Positions 17,774 to 25,997 of a stretch of 64,000 nt of DNA are shown in pieces. A model generated the notes under the pieces. It did not search any database and was not told the origin of the DNA. It saw only the letters and a program-made list of their open reading frames with translations. Every line of letters starts with the position of its first letter. Position 1 is the first letter of the stretch. This stretch comes from Blautia schinkii DSM 10518 (GTDB taxonomy: Bacteria; Bacillota; Clostridia; Lachnospirales; Lachnospiraceae): assembly GCA_000702025.1 (NCBI GenBank), contig JNKJ01000024.1, forward strand, positions 1 to 64,000, given 5' to 3'. Made by a program: the position numbers and the translations under genes.

Positions 17774-17914
17774 TGTAGTTCCTCCTTTTCTTAATTACAG
17801 ACATTCAGGGGCTGTTTTGCCGATAACGACAGTTTTCCCCATTGCTGACATTATAATACGAAATACACATAGAATCAACATCAATATAACCAAAATATGT
17901 TTATAATTTTATAC

Positions 17915-17943
17915 TTGTAATCCCAGGTAAGATATATTAGAAT
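17915..17943 (+). promoter_or_regulatory. Ferredoxin promoter
   Basis: TTGTAA (17915-17920), a 17-base spacer and TAGAAT (17938-17943), about 55 bases before the ferredoxin start. Confidence 0.55.
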
Positions 17944-17996
17944 GGGGATAGAACCCCATAAGGGGGCGCAAAAGAGATTAAAAGGAGGATATAATT

Positions 17997-18170
17997 ATGG
18001 CATATGTAATTACAGAAGACTGTGTTAGCTGTGGAACTTGCGAGAGCGAATGCCCATCCGAGGCTATCTCCCAGGGAGACGACCGTTATGTGATCGACGC
18101 TGATGCATGTGTAGACTGCGGTACCTGCGCAGATGCTTGTCCGACAGAAGCTATCAAACCAGGCGAATAA
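17997..18170 (+). CDS. 2[4Fe-4S] ferredoxin
   Basis: A 57-aa clostridial-type ferredoxin. Two motifs bind the clusters: C9-V-S-C12-G-T-C15-x3-C19-P and C38-V-D-C41-G-T-C44-x3-C48-P, eight Cys in pseudo-twofold order. It is a low-potential electron carrier in the cytoplasm for hydrogenase and oxidoreductases. AAAGGAGG lies 8 bases before the ATG. A single-gene transcription unit, with its own promoter and a strong terminator after it. Confidence 0.95.
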   Translation: MAYVITEDCVSCGTCESECPSEAISQGDDRYVIDADACVDCGTCADACPTEAIKPGE

Positions 18171-18194
18171 TCTAATTTATCATCAGAAGAAAAC

Positions 18195-18236
18195 GACGGG
18201 CCGCCGGCTATTCATAAGCCGCAGCCCGTCTTTTTT
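18195..18236 (+). terminator. Ferredoxin terminator
   Basis: A long stem (GACGGGC / GCCCGTC outer, CGGCT / AGCCG inner) ends at 18230 and is followed by six T. Confidence 0.9.
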
Positions 18237-18317
18237 ATATTTGGGGTAAATCCCCGTTCTGCATCCGCTGTGACAACAGGGAATCCGTTTTACCACATCC
18301 CCGGCAGATACGTCCAA

Positions 18318-18866
18318 TCAGCTATGTACCTTATGTCTCTTCCTCTGCTTCTGCTTTTTCTCTCCGGCGGCAGCGGCCTCTTTCCTTGCCATCTGCTGCC
18401 TGCGAATCGCTGCATCCAGGGAACGGCACCTTGCTTCCTCTTCGTTTTTCAAACGCAGCTCCTGCGTGATCAGGCGCTCAAGAATCTGCTGGAATTCCAG
18501 GATTTTCTCATCCTCCGTCTCTGCAAAAAGCTCGTCCCGGAGTTCCTCTGCAGTCATATCCTCTTTCTGCTCTTGTCCCTCGGATGCTTCCTTTTCTCCG
18601 TCCAGAAGCTTCACCTTGCTCTCCGTGGAGCCCGGAACAGTCTGGGCGATCTTGGGTATCACATCTTTAATGGCACGCAGCTGCAGACCACGGTTCTTAA
18701 GTTCTTTAATATTCAGAAAAAGCTGAATATCATATCCGGTGTAGTAACGGTGGCCCAGCTCATTCCTGCTGATACGCAGCTCAAGCTCGTCCTCCCAGTA
18801 GCGCAGGACGTAGGACTTCACCCCTACCATCTCCGCTGCCTGTCTGACGGTGTACCTTGTCTCCAT
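18318..18866 (-). CDS. MerR-family transcriptional regulator
   Basis: A 182-aa regulator. The ATG at 18866 (METRYTVRQAAEM) follows AAGGAGGGG; upstream in-frame codons run through a hairpin and are not used. The MerR helix-turn-helix and wing are at about 4-70 (TVRQAAEMVGVKSYVLRYWE, then HRYYTGYDI). The rest is a charged, largely helical region (about 85-182) rich in Glu/Lys/Arg, probably coiled coil, without a recognisable effector domain or metal-binding Cys. The signal is therefore unknown. It is downstream of dnaB on the same strand, separated by a long inverted repeat. Confidence 0.85.
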   Translation of the reverse strand: METRYTVRQAAEMVGVKSYVLRYWEDELELRISRNELGHRYYTGYDIQLFLNIKELKNRGLQLRAIKDVIPKIAQTVPGSTESKVKLLDGEKEASEGQEQKEDMTAEELRDELFAETEDEKILEFQQILERLITQELRLKNEEEARCRSLDAAIRRQQMARKEAAAAGEKKQKQRKRHKVHS

Positions 18867-18888
18867 ACTACCCCTCCTTATGAAATTC

Positions 18889-18928
18889 ATGATTGCTGTC
18901 CGAAGCCGCAAGCCCGGACAGCAATCAT
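18889..18928 (-). terminator. Perfect 14-bp inverted repeat between dnaB and merR
   Basis: ATGATTGCTGTCCG (18889-18902) and CGGACAGCAATCAT (18915-18928) pair perfectly around a 12-base loop. The minus-strand 3' side (GAATTTCATAAGG) lacks a proper T-run, so it may be a weak terminator, a processing or stability hairpin, or an operator palindrome for the MerR protein just downstream. Confidence 0.6.
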
Positions 18929-18991
18929 CCATCAATTCACTATTGATATTATAACAGGATGGGGCAGGATTGCAATGAAAAGTCATCGACA

Positions 18992-20320
18992 TTATTTTTT
19001 CATATTGACGAATTGTGTATATCTCGGCAGCCATACAAGCTCTACGGTACCGATAGGGCCGTTTCTCTGCTTGGCAATGATGATCTCGGCAATGTCCTTT
19101 TTCTCCGTGTCCTTGTGATAATAATCATCTCGGTAGATAAACATTACCACGTCCGCATCCTGCTCAATGGCTCCTGACTCTCGAAGGTCAGAAAGCATAG
19201 GCCTGTGGTCAGGGCGCTGCTCCACGGCACGACTGAGCTGTGACAGGGCGATGACAGGAACAGATAATTCACGGGCCAGAGCCTTCAGGGAACGGGAGAT
19301 GTCCGAAATCTCCTGCTGACGGGAATCACTCTTACCGCTGCCGCTCATAAGCTGCAGGTAGTCGATGATAATAATTCCCAAGTTATGCTCCAGTTTATAT
19401 TTACGGCACTTAGAACGCATCTCCGCAATGGAAATACCCGGCGTATCGTCGATGATCAGATTGGAACGGCCGATAATGTCCGCGCCCTCCACCAGCTTGG
19501 TCCAGTCCTCATCTTTCAGATTACCGGTCCTAAGGTTCTGGGAATCCACATGAGACTCCATGGCAAGCAGACGGTTCACAAGCTGCTCCTTGGACATCTC
19601 GAGACTGAAGATTGCCACGGTGACATCCTTGCGGAAAGCCATATACTGGGCTACATTCAATACAAAAGCCGTCTTTCCCATAGAAGGACGGGCGGCTATC
19701 AGCACCAGGTCTGAGGGGTGCATTCCTGAGGTCTTATAATCAAGGTCTACAAAGCCCGTAGGAATACCGGTTACTGAACCTTTCAGCTTGCTAGCCTTCT
19801 CAATGTTGTTGATGGCATTGAGCACAACCTGCTGAATGGGCACAAACTCACCGCCTGTATGACGCTGGAGAATATTAAAGAGCTTTTTTTCCGCCTCCTC
19901 GAGGATGATCTCCGTGCTGTCATTTTCCAGATAGCAGGAATTGGCAACTTCCTCGTTTACCTTAATAAGACGCCGGAGCACTGCCTTTTCACTGACAATC
20001 CCGGCGTAATATTTGACATTTGCAGAAGTGGGTACGGCGGAGATCAAATCCCGCACATACTCCATGCTGCTGATATCCGGCGGAAGGTCCTTCTCCTTAA
20101 GACGGTTCTGGAGAGTGATCAAATCCACCGGTTTCCCTTCGTTGCAAAGCTCTACCATGGCATCAAAAATAATACCATACTGTTTCTGATAAAAATCATC
20201 GCTGGTGAGAATCTCCGATGCCACCAGGATGGCGTCACGGTCCAGGATCATGGATCCGATAACAGACTGCTCCGCTTCTATGCTGTGAGGGAGAATCCTC
20301 TTGATCAGCGCTTCTTCCAT
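18992..20320 (-). CDS. dnaB: Replicative DNA helicase
   Basis: A 442-aa hexameric helicase that unwinds DNA at the replication fork. The N-terminal DnaB domain (about 5-110) starts with LPHSIEAEQSVIGSM; the RecA-like C-terminal domain (about 170-442) has Walker A ARPSMGKTAF, a Walker B-type segment IIIIDYLQLM and the arginine-finger region. Length is standard. AGGAGG precedes the ATG. It follows rplI by 66 bases, the usual Firmicutes gdpP-rplI-dnaB order. Confidence 0.96.
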   Translation of the reverse strand: MEEALIKRILPHSIEAEQSVIGSMILDRDAILVASEILTSDDFYQKQYGIIFDAMVELCNEGKPVDLITLQNRLKEKDLPPDISSMEYVRDLISAVPTSANVKYYAGIVSEKAVLRRLIKVNEEVANSCYLENDSTEIILEEAEKKLFNILQRHTGGEFVPIQQVVLNAINNIEKASKLKGSVTGIPTGFVDLDYKTSGMHPSDLVLIAARPSMGKTAFVLNVAQYMAFRKDVTVAIFSLEMSKEQLVNRLLAMESHVDSQNLRTGNLKDEDWTKLVEGADIIGRSNLIIDDTPGISIAEMRSKCRKYKLEHNLGIIIIDYLQLMSGSGKSDSRQQEISDISRSLKALARELSVPVIALSQLSRAVEQRPDHRPMLSDLRESGAIEQDADVVMFIYRDDYYHKDTEKKDIAEIIIAKQRNGPIGTVELVWLPRYTQFVNMKK

Positions 20321-20386
20321 TTATCGTACCTCCTGAGGGCTAATGAAACATACCAGATATTTCCCGGTATTATGATACGGACGTCC

Positions 20387-20833
20387 TCAGGCTTCTTTCA
20401 CCCAGACTTTCAGGGTTCCGGTTACCTTTGGGTGCAGGCGCACGGGTACCTGGGTCACACCCAGATTCCTGATAGGACTTGGAAGCTGCAGTTTCTTCTT
20501 GTCAATATCCAGGTCAAGCTGTTCCTTGCACGCCTCAGAAATCTCCTTCGTGGACACGGAACCAAAGGTCCTGCCGCCCTCACCAACCTTCAGCGTGAGG
20601 ATGATTTCCTTCGTGGCCAAATCCTTCGCAAAGGCCTGGGCGGCTTCCAGGTTCTCCTGGGCAATCTTATCTGCGTTTGCCTTCTGAAGCTTCAGATCAT
20701 TTAAGTTCTTCGGTGTTGCCTCCATACCCAGTTTCTTGGGGAGGATCATATTTCTGGCATAACCATCGCTCACATTTACAATTTCGCCCTTTTTCCCAAG
20801 GGACTTAACGTCTTCTAATAATATTACTTTCAT
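20387..20833 (-). CDS. rplI: 50S ribosomal protein L9
   Basis: A 148-aa L9. The N-terminal rRNA-binding domain has the family signature ([21 protein letters not shown], residues about 14-34), followed by the long connecting helix and the C-terminal domain. Its ATG overlaps the gdpP stop in an ATGA, so it is translationally coupled. Confidence 0.97.
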   Translation of the reverse strand: MKVILLEDVKSLGKKGEIVNVSDGYARNMILPKKLGMEATPKNLNDLKLQKANADKIAQENLEAAQAFAKDLATKEIILTLKVGEGGRTFGSVSTKEISEACKEQLDLDIDKKKLQLPSPIRNLGVTQVPVRLHPKVTGTLKVWVKEA

Positions 20834-22884
20834 TCCTTCAGCTCTCCTTCTTGAATTAATTGATCTATGATGTCTTTGAGCATCTGTTCCACTTCTTCCA
20901 CAGCAGCCTGTACCTGGGCTCCGGCAATGTTCAGATGGCCGCCGCCGCCCATTCGCTCCATCATCACCTGCACATTGATCTCGTCAATGGCGCGGGCGCT
21001 GACGTAAACCTCCTGGTTATAGCTGGTGAGGACAAAGGATGCCTTTACACCGGCAATGTTTAAAAGCTCATTGGCAGCCTGTGCACCTACCACAGTAGGA
21101 CTCTCCAGACCCTCGCTCGGACATCTGGCAATGGCAAAGTAATCCCGGTAAATCTCCGCGGTGCGCACTGCCTCAGCCCTGGCCTTATAGGAGTCGATAT
21201 TATCCCGCAGCATCTTACGCACTCTGGCCATATCTGCCCCGTTTCTGCGCAGATAAGCCGCCGCCTCAAAGGTTCTCACTCCGGCTCGGGTAATAAAGTT
21301 ATTGGTATCGATCAAAATCCCGGCATAAATACAGTCTGCCTCCATATTGCGCAGACGCAGGTCGTCGGAAAAATACTGCAGAATCTCCGCCACCATCTCA
21401 CAGGTGGAAGACGCGTACGGCTCCACATAAGAGAGCACTGCGTTCTGGATAACCTCGTTGCCCCGTCTGTGATGGTCGAGCACTACGATGGTCTTCGTCA
21501 TGTACAAAAGGTCCTGGCACTCTGTGTAGCTGGGCTTATTCGTATCCACCACTACGACAACCGTATTGTTATCCACCAGCTCCATCGCCTGGGAGCTGTC
21601 CACAAACATGGATGGCTCGTAATCAGGATTTCCCATATAACCTGCCATGAGCGGGCGGATAGAGGTAGTGGGATCATTGACCACAATATGCACCGGCTTG
21701 CCCAGAGTCTTGCCTGCACGGTAAATACCGATAGCTGCACCCAAAGCATCCACATCCGTAATCTTATGTCCCATGACGACCACACGGTCCTTGGTGCTCA
21801 TAAATTCCTTGAGCGCCTGGGCCTTAACTCTGGCCTTGACACGGGTTGTCTTTTCCATTTGCTGGGCCTTGCCGCCGAAATATGTGATGGTATTGCCGTT
21901 CTTAATAACCACCTGGTCGCCTCCGCGTCCAAGCGCCATCTCAATGGCAATCCGTGAATACTCATAATTCTGGAGATAGGTGGCCGCATTCAGACCAATG
22001 CCGATACTTAAAGTTACCGCCATCTCATTTCCGATATTAACTGTCTTGACCTCATCAAGAATGTGGAACCGCTGCTCCTTGAGAGACTCCAACGAACTCT
22101 GGCGCATGATCAGCAAGTATTTATCCTTCTCAAGCTTACGTACTAAACCGTCAAAATTGGAAAAATACTTGGTAATCTTTCTGTCGATAAGCGCAATGAG
22201 AAGAGAACGTCTCACATCCTCCACGCTCTCCAGCGCCTCCTCGTAGTTATCCAGATAAGCCAGCGCTACGACGAGCTTGTTGTCCTCATTCTTCTGGATA
22301 TATTCCTTGAGCTCTGTCTCATCATAGAGATACATGGCGATGAGGCTCACCTCACCGTCCGTGCTCTCCAACATCTCGGACTGCGTGATCACATCCCGAA
22401 GAGATACCCTCTGCATGGAAATCCGGTAAATACGGTCTCCAAACTGGGTACTGATCTCAGATATCTCCCGCTCTTCAGGGACGGGCAGTTTGTCGGGAGT
22501 GATTTCCGGAAAAATCATACTTACATTTTTTTTATAAAATTGATCTTTGCCTGTGAGCTCGGAAAATATCTTGTTTGACCAGATCATTTTGCCCTCAATG
22601 TCCATGATGGCATAGGGCAGCGCCAGCTCCTCCAGTATCCGTTTTTCCAGCAGATCATATTGGTTGGCAAAGGCAATGAGGTCATTCACTATCATCGGCC
22701 TGTGATAGCGGTATAATCCCAGAGAAAGTGCGATATATACCAGCAGGCCCAGGGAAACCAGGATACCTGCCCTTAGATTCACAAGGTAGACGAGTACGTT
22801 CAGGCCAAGCAATAAAATGGAAAGGTATAACGGCCACTGTATAAAGCGCTTGATATGCCCTCTTAATTTCAGTTTATCATTCAT
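20830..22884 (-). CDS. gdpP: Cyclic-di-AMP phosphodiesterase GdpP
   Basis: A 684-aa membrane protein that hydrolyses c-di-AMP to pApA and so controls potassium and osmolyte balance. Two membrane helices (about 13-60), a PAS-like domain (about 80-160), a degenerate GGDEF domain (about 180-310), then a DHH/DHHA1 phosphodiesterase (about 355-684). Metal-site motifs are intact: [19 protein letters not shown] and VVLDHHRRG. The normal GdpP order is complete, so it should be active. First gene of gdpP-rplI-dnaB. In many Firmicutes this unit sits close to rpsF-ssb-rpsR; here about 6.4 kb of other genes lie between. Confidence 0.93.
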   Translation of the reverse strand: MNDKLKLRGHIKRFIQWPLYLSILLLGLNVLVYLVNLRAGILVSLGLLVYIALSLGLYRYHRPMIVNDLIAFANQYDLLEKRILEELALPYAIMDIEGKMIWSNKIFSELTGKDQFYKKNVSMIFPEITPDKLPVPEEREISEISTQFGDRIYRISMQRVSLRDVITQSEMLESTDGEVSLIAMYLYDETELKEYIQKNEDNKLVVALAYLDNYEEALESVEDVRRSLLIALIDRKITKYFSNFDGLVRKLEKDKYLLIMRQSSLESLKEQRFHILDEVKTVNIGNEMAVTLSIGIGLNAATYLQNYEYSRIAIEMALGRGGDQVVIKNGNTITYFGGKAQQMEKTTRVKARVKAQALKEFMSTKDRVVVMGHKITDVDALGAAIGIYRAGKTLGKPVHIVVNDPTTSIRPLMAGYMGNPDYEPSMFVDSSQAMELVDNNTVVVVVDTNKPSYTECQDLLYMTKTIVVLDHHRRGNEVIQNAVLSYVEPYASSTCEMVAEILQYFSDDLRLRNMEADCIYAGILIDTNNFITRAGVRTFEAAAYLRRNGADMARVRKMLRDNIDSYKARAEAVRTAEIYRDYFAIARCPSEGLESPTVVGAQAANELLNIAGVKASFVLTSYNQEVYVSARAIDEINVQVMMERMGGGGHLNIAGAQVQAAVEEVEQMLKDIIDQLIQEGELKE

Positions 22885-23010
22885 ACTTTCTTTCCGTTCT
22901 TTTCTAATTTTTTAGCTGCAATTACTACCTATACGGGCCATAATCATTTTTCATTATATCAGATTTACGTGGATTTTACCATATATTATCCAGAAAAAGA
23001 TTTACCAAAC

Positions 23011-23035
23011 GAAAAAAGAGAGCCAACGGCCCTCA
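23011..23035 (-). terminator. Terminator overlapping the stop codon of the diguanylate cyclase gene
   Basis: On the minus strand GAGGGCC-GTT-GGCTCTC (one G-T pair) is followed by six T. The hairpin begins inside the TGA stop region. Confidence 0.8.
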
Positions 23036-24184
23036 TTTTCCTGCATCTGCATTTTTCATTTTTGACTTATTTCTGTACATTTCCATATCACTGCGGCGCA
23101 TGACTGTATCCACGGAATCGTTTACATAATCATTCATTTTCCCGAAACCCGCGGCCATTCCATAAACTTTGCTGCCGCACCTAAAAAACCCGGAACTCAT
23201 TTGCAGCATTGTCTCCCGATACAGGCGCTCGGTATCCTCCGTACAGCCGGAAAATAACAGAACAAATTCATCACCGCCGGTGCGGTAAATACCGATTGAT
23301 CCGCTACCTGCCTCACGCAGCACCTCCGCGGCTCTGCAGATAAAAGCATCTCCCATCATATGTCCGTAGGTGTCGTTCACCTCTTTTAGATCATTGATAT
23401 CAAATACGATATATGTAAAAGGGCTTTTCTCTGTCTTTAGCCGCTCCAGATCCTCATCCAATGCTCTTCTGTTCTTAAGCCCGGTCAATTCATCTATATA
23501 TGCAATTCTTTTAAATTCTTTCAGCTCATCTGCCATCGCATTACTGCGGGATAATTCTCCCTCAAACCATACATTTTCCAAAAGTGTGCAGTACCACATA
23601 AGCACGATCGCTGCCAGCCCGGCCGCCAGAATCAATCCGCCGGGTCCATAGTCCCAAACCTGTATCATTCCCAACATACAAAAAATAAAGAAAATGAAAC
23701 CTACGCGTAACGTCAAACCGCTCCAATTCACTCCATCAACTTCCAGAATATCCCGGTATTTTTCACGAATTTTATGGAAGAATATACCTATCACCAGAAG
23801 GAGAAGAAAATTCAGACAAATCTTTAAAGGCGCTTTCCCTTTCATCAAAACAACGGCAGACTCTGTAAAAAAGCGCACCGCAGTCTCCGCCGCCCCTATG
23901 GAAAGCACGGTAAACCACAGCCGCCCGCCCCGGTATACCGCATTCCTAAAGCAAGACAGAATCCCCAGCACTGCCAGACATGGAACCGCCGCTAACCTAT
24001 ATCCTCTTACAGGATAGTTTCCGCCAAGCCACAGATAACCGGCGCCAACCGCACCTGACAGTATTACAACCTGAATATAATTCTTCTTTTCAGTGTGCGC
24101 AGATGGAAAAATCATAATAAAACAGGCAAGAAAGCTGATATAGGACAAAATGTCATTTACCAACTCTATCCGTACATCTCCCAT
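23033..24184 (-). CDS. Membrane-bound diguanylate cyclase (GGDEF)
   Basis: A 383-aa protein with about seven N-terminal membrane helices (1-205) as a sensor of unknown ligand, and a C-terminal GGDEF domain (about 225-375). The active-site motif GGDEF is intact, and YIDELTGLKNRRALDEDL marks the domain start. The RxxD inhibitory site normally five residues before GGDEF is absent, so product feedback is not expected there. It would make c-di-GMP from two GTP. It lies beside gdpP but ends in its own terminator and is divergent from an XRE regulator, so it is not part of the conserved cluster. Confidence 0.9.
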   Translation of the reverse strand: MGDVRIELVNDILSYISFLACFIMIFPSAHTEKKNYIQVVILSGAVGAGYLWLGGNYPVRGYRLAAVPCLAVLGILSCFRNAVYRGGRLWFTVLSIGAAETAVRFFTESAVVLMKGKAPLKICLNFLLLLVIGIFFHKIREKYRDILEVDGVNWSGLTLRVGFIFFIFCMLGMIQVWDYGPGGLILAAGLAAIVLMWYCTLLENVWFEGELSRSNAMADELKEFKRIAYIDELTGLKNRRALDEDLERLKTEKSPFTYIVFDINDLKEVNDTYGHMMGDAFICRAAEVLREAGSGSIGIYRTGGDEFVLLFSGCTEDTERLYRETMLQMSSGFFRCGSKVYGMAAGFGKMNDYVNDSVDTVMRRSDMEMYRNKSKMKNADAGK

Positions 24185-24215
24185 GTCTCACCGCTCCTTC
24201 CTGCCATATATTAAA

Positions 24216-24291
24216 TATACTATATTATCCTTTTAAAGGCAAGTATTTCCTTGTCAATTACTTCTCTTATTTCTTTTTTAAAGATAGTATA
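24216..24291. promoter_or_regulatory. AT-rich divergent control region with inverted TATACTAT / ATAGTATA
   Basis: TATACTAT (24216-24223) and its exact reverse complement ATAGTATA (24284-24291) flank the shared upstream region of the diguanylate cyclase and XRE genes. They may be paired operators for the XRE protein or simply -10-like boxes facing each way. Confidence 0.35.
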
Positions 24292-24315
24292 TAGAGAAGA
24301 TGCAGAGGTATTATT

Positions 24316-24642
24316 ATGATAACAAACAAAGAAATAAGCAGAAATGTAAAGAAATACCGGAAGATGAAAGGCTATACGCAGGCCCAGCTGGCAGAGCTCG
24401 TTGATATCTCCACAATCCATATGTCACACATAGAGACAGGCAGTGTATCCATGTCTCTGGATTGCCTTTTAAAAATCTGCGATGCCCTGGACATTTCCCC
24501 CAATCATATCCTTCTGCCCGATTTTGCAGTGCCTCTGGACAACAGCCTTCTCCAGGAAAAAATGCAGTTTCTTACAAATGACGAAAAAAAATTTATTATG
24601 CAGATGATTGAAGCCTTGGATTCCCTGTGTATCAACCGCTGA
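24316..24642 (+). CDS. XRE-family (Cro/CI-type) transcriptional regulator
   Basis: A 108-aa protein with an N-terminal helix-turn-helix (about 9-65: YRKMKGYTQAQLAELVDIS, then HIETGSVSMSL). The C-terminal 40 residues form a short helical tail, possibly a dimerisation element. Small XRE proteins of this kind often control adjacent accessory genes. Its position between the diguanylate cyclase and the SIR2/HEXXH module makes it a candidate regulator of either (inference). A bidirectional terminator follows. Confidence 0.85.
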   Translation: MITNKEISRNVKKYRKMKGYTQAQLAELVDISTIHMSHIETGSVSMSLDCLLKICDALDISPNHILLPDFAVPLDNSLLQEKMQFLTNDEKKFIMQMIEALDSLCINR

Positions 24643-24652
24643 TAACCAAAAC

Positions 24653-24688
24653 AAAGCGGAGCATACCCGTCAAGATATGCTCCGTTTT
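24653..24688. terminator. Bidirectional terminator between the XRE gene and the SIR2 module
   Basis: CGGAGCATA (24657-24665) pairs with TATGCTCCG (24676-24684), followed by TTTT and preceded by A-rich bases. It serves two converging genes. Confidence 0.85.
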
Positions 24689-24722
24689 ATATTCTAAAAC
24701 TCAACTTCTGTCTGCTTCGTAT

Positions 24723-25997
24723 TCAACAATTGCCAATATCACGAATCATTTCAGGCATTTCCGCAAACGTTGTCCAGATAGGACAAATTCCTCGTTTTTC
24801 CCAGTAACTTTTTTGGGCAATACATTTTTGGATCATCTGCATTTTTTCATATATGAATTCCTCATTCTCCAGTAGCTGCTTTAGTATATTATCTTTATAA
24901 TCCGAAATTTCCCTATTATATTCTTTCTTATCTTTTGCCTTCAAATAATCCAAGTGTACCTTTTCTTTCTCTGGCATATTATCCCGGTACAATTTAAACC
25001 TTTTCTCAATCTCATCTCCATAAAGCGACTTAACCAGTGAATCAATGCCCAAAATTAGATAATGCTGTACTTCTGCGCGCTCTTCGCAATTTTTAATTAT
25101 TCTTCTGAAGTTATAATCCTCACCCGAAAAGCCGATAAATACGCAGGTTGTATTATTTAATGCCTCTGCCTGTATAGAATTTGCCCAATTATAAACCTTT
25201 CTTTCCATTTCGTAATAACCGGTTTCCGTAAGAATTATCACCTCTGACTCTTCCGGCTTCCAATCTGAAAACATCTTTATTTTCCCATGTGGGTGATAAA
25301 CCTTAATAAGCTCGTCGCCCTTTATTCGGCTGGAATCACAGCCTACCCATACCTTGCTTTCCTTTAAACCGCCGATTGTCTCCAAACAGAACTCAAACAA
25401 ATCATCAAAATTGTAGTTTATGACCGTGCCCTTTTTATGTGTTCCTATGATTTTAGCAAGTCTGCCGATACTCTCATTTTCCAGAGAAAGGGAAGCACAA
25501 TACCTGTCCCACTCCGCCAAGCCTTTTTGGGGAATCAGCGCATTTCTGATCAAATCCTTCAGGACCATTTCCACAACCTCTTCTGCTCCCGCTGCCTGCG
25601 GTGTAATCTCCATGATATAGTTCTGCAGATATTCAGCAGCTTCCAAAACATTCACACGATCAAAAAGCTTTTTTCCACAATCAGCGCATCGTACCTTTTC
25701 CTCATAAGACATCCGAAAAGGTTCATTATTCTCCAGCGTTCCCTGTAGTTCCTTGCGGATTTCCGTCAGATAATGTGTGTTTCTATCACACTCCTTAAAA
25801 CTATTACTAATTTCCATCAGCAATGACCACATTTTTGACAACAATTCCATCCATTGCGGAAGTCCTGCCGGTACGCTGACACCGGCGCCTAATACCCAGG
25901 TCAATCGATCATTGCGTAATTTATCACGCAGTTCCTGGCAAAATATATCATTTTGTTCTTTTGCCTTTTTTCCGAACAATTCTTCAATCGTAAGCAT
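24723..25997 (-). CDS. SIR2-like NAD-binding protein, putative defence effector
   Basis: A 424-aa protein. The N-terminal WVLGAGVSVPAGLPQW (about 34-49) is the NAD-binding SIR2 motif. Later motifs follow the SIR2_2 defence branch: NYNFDDLFE (194-202), HPHG (235-238; probable catalytic His), LTETGYY, and GFSGEDYNFRR (289-299). The zinc ribbon of true sirtuins is missing; a CADC pair (104-107) sits in an insert instead. Such domains in anti-phage systems (Thoeris, DSR, Avs-like) cleave NAD+ (family knowledge), so an abortive-infection NADase is the best guess. Its ATG shares one base with the stop of the upstream 959-aa gene (TAATG), showing tight coupling. Visibly AT-rich compared with dnaB/gdpP, suggesting transfer. 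Confidence 0.8.
   Translation of the reverse strand: MLTIEELFGKKAKEQNDIFCQELRDKLRNDRLTWVLGAGVSVPAGLPQWMELLSKMWSLLMEISNSFKECDRNTHYLTEIRKELQGTLENNEPFRMSYEEKVRCADCGKKLFDRVNVLEAAEYLQNYIMEITPQAAGAEEVVEMVLKDLIRNALIPQKGLAEWDRYCASLSLENESIGRLAKIIGTHKKGTVINYNFDDLFEFCLETIGGLKESKVWVGCDSSRIKGDELIKVYHPHGKIKMFSDWKPEESEVIILTETGYYEMERKVYNWANSIQAEALNNTTCVFIGFSGEDYNFRRIIKNCEERAEVQHYLILGIDSLVKSLYGDEIEKRFKLYRDNMPEKEKVHLDYLKAKDKKEYNREISDYKDNILKQLLENEEFIYEKMQMIQKCIAQKSYWEKRGICPIWTTFAEMPEMIRDIGNC

Noticed and set aside
18270-19118. 282-codon plus-strand ORF
   Set aside because: Antisense shadow of the MerR gene and its leader hairpin.
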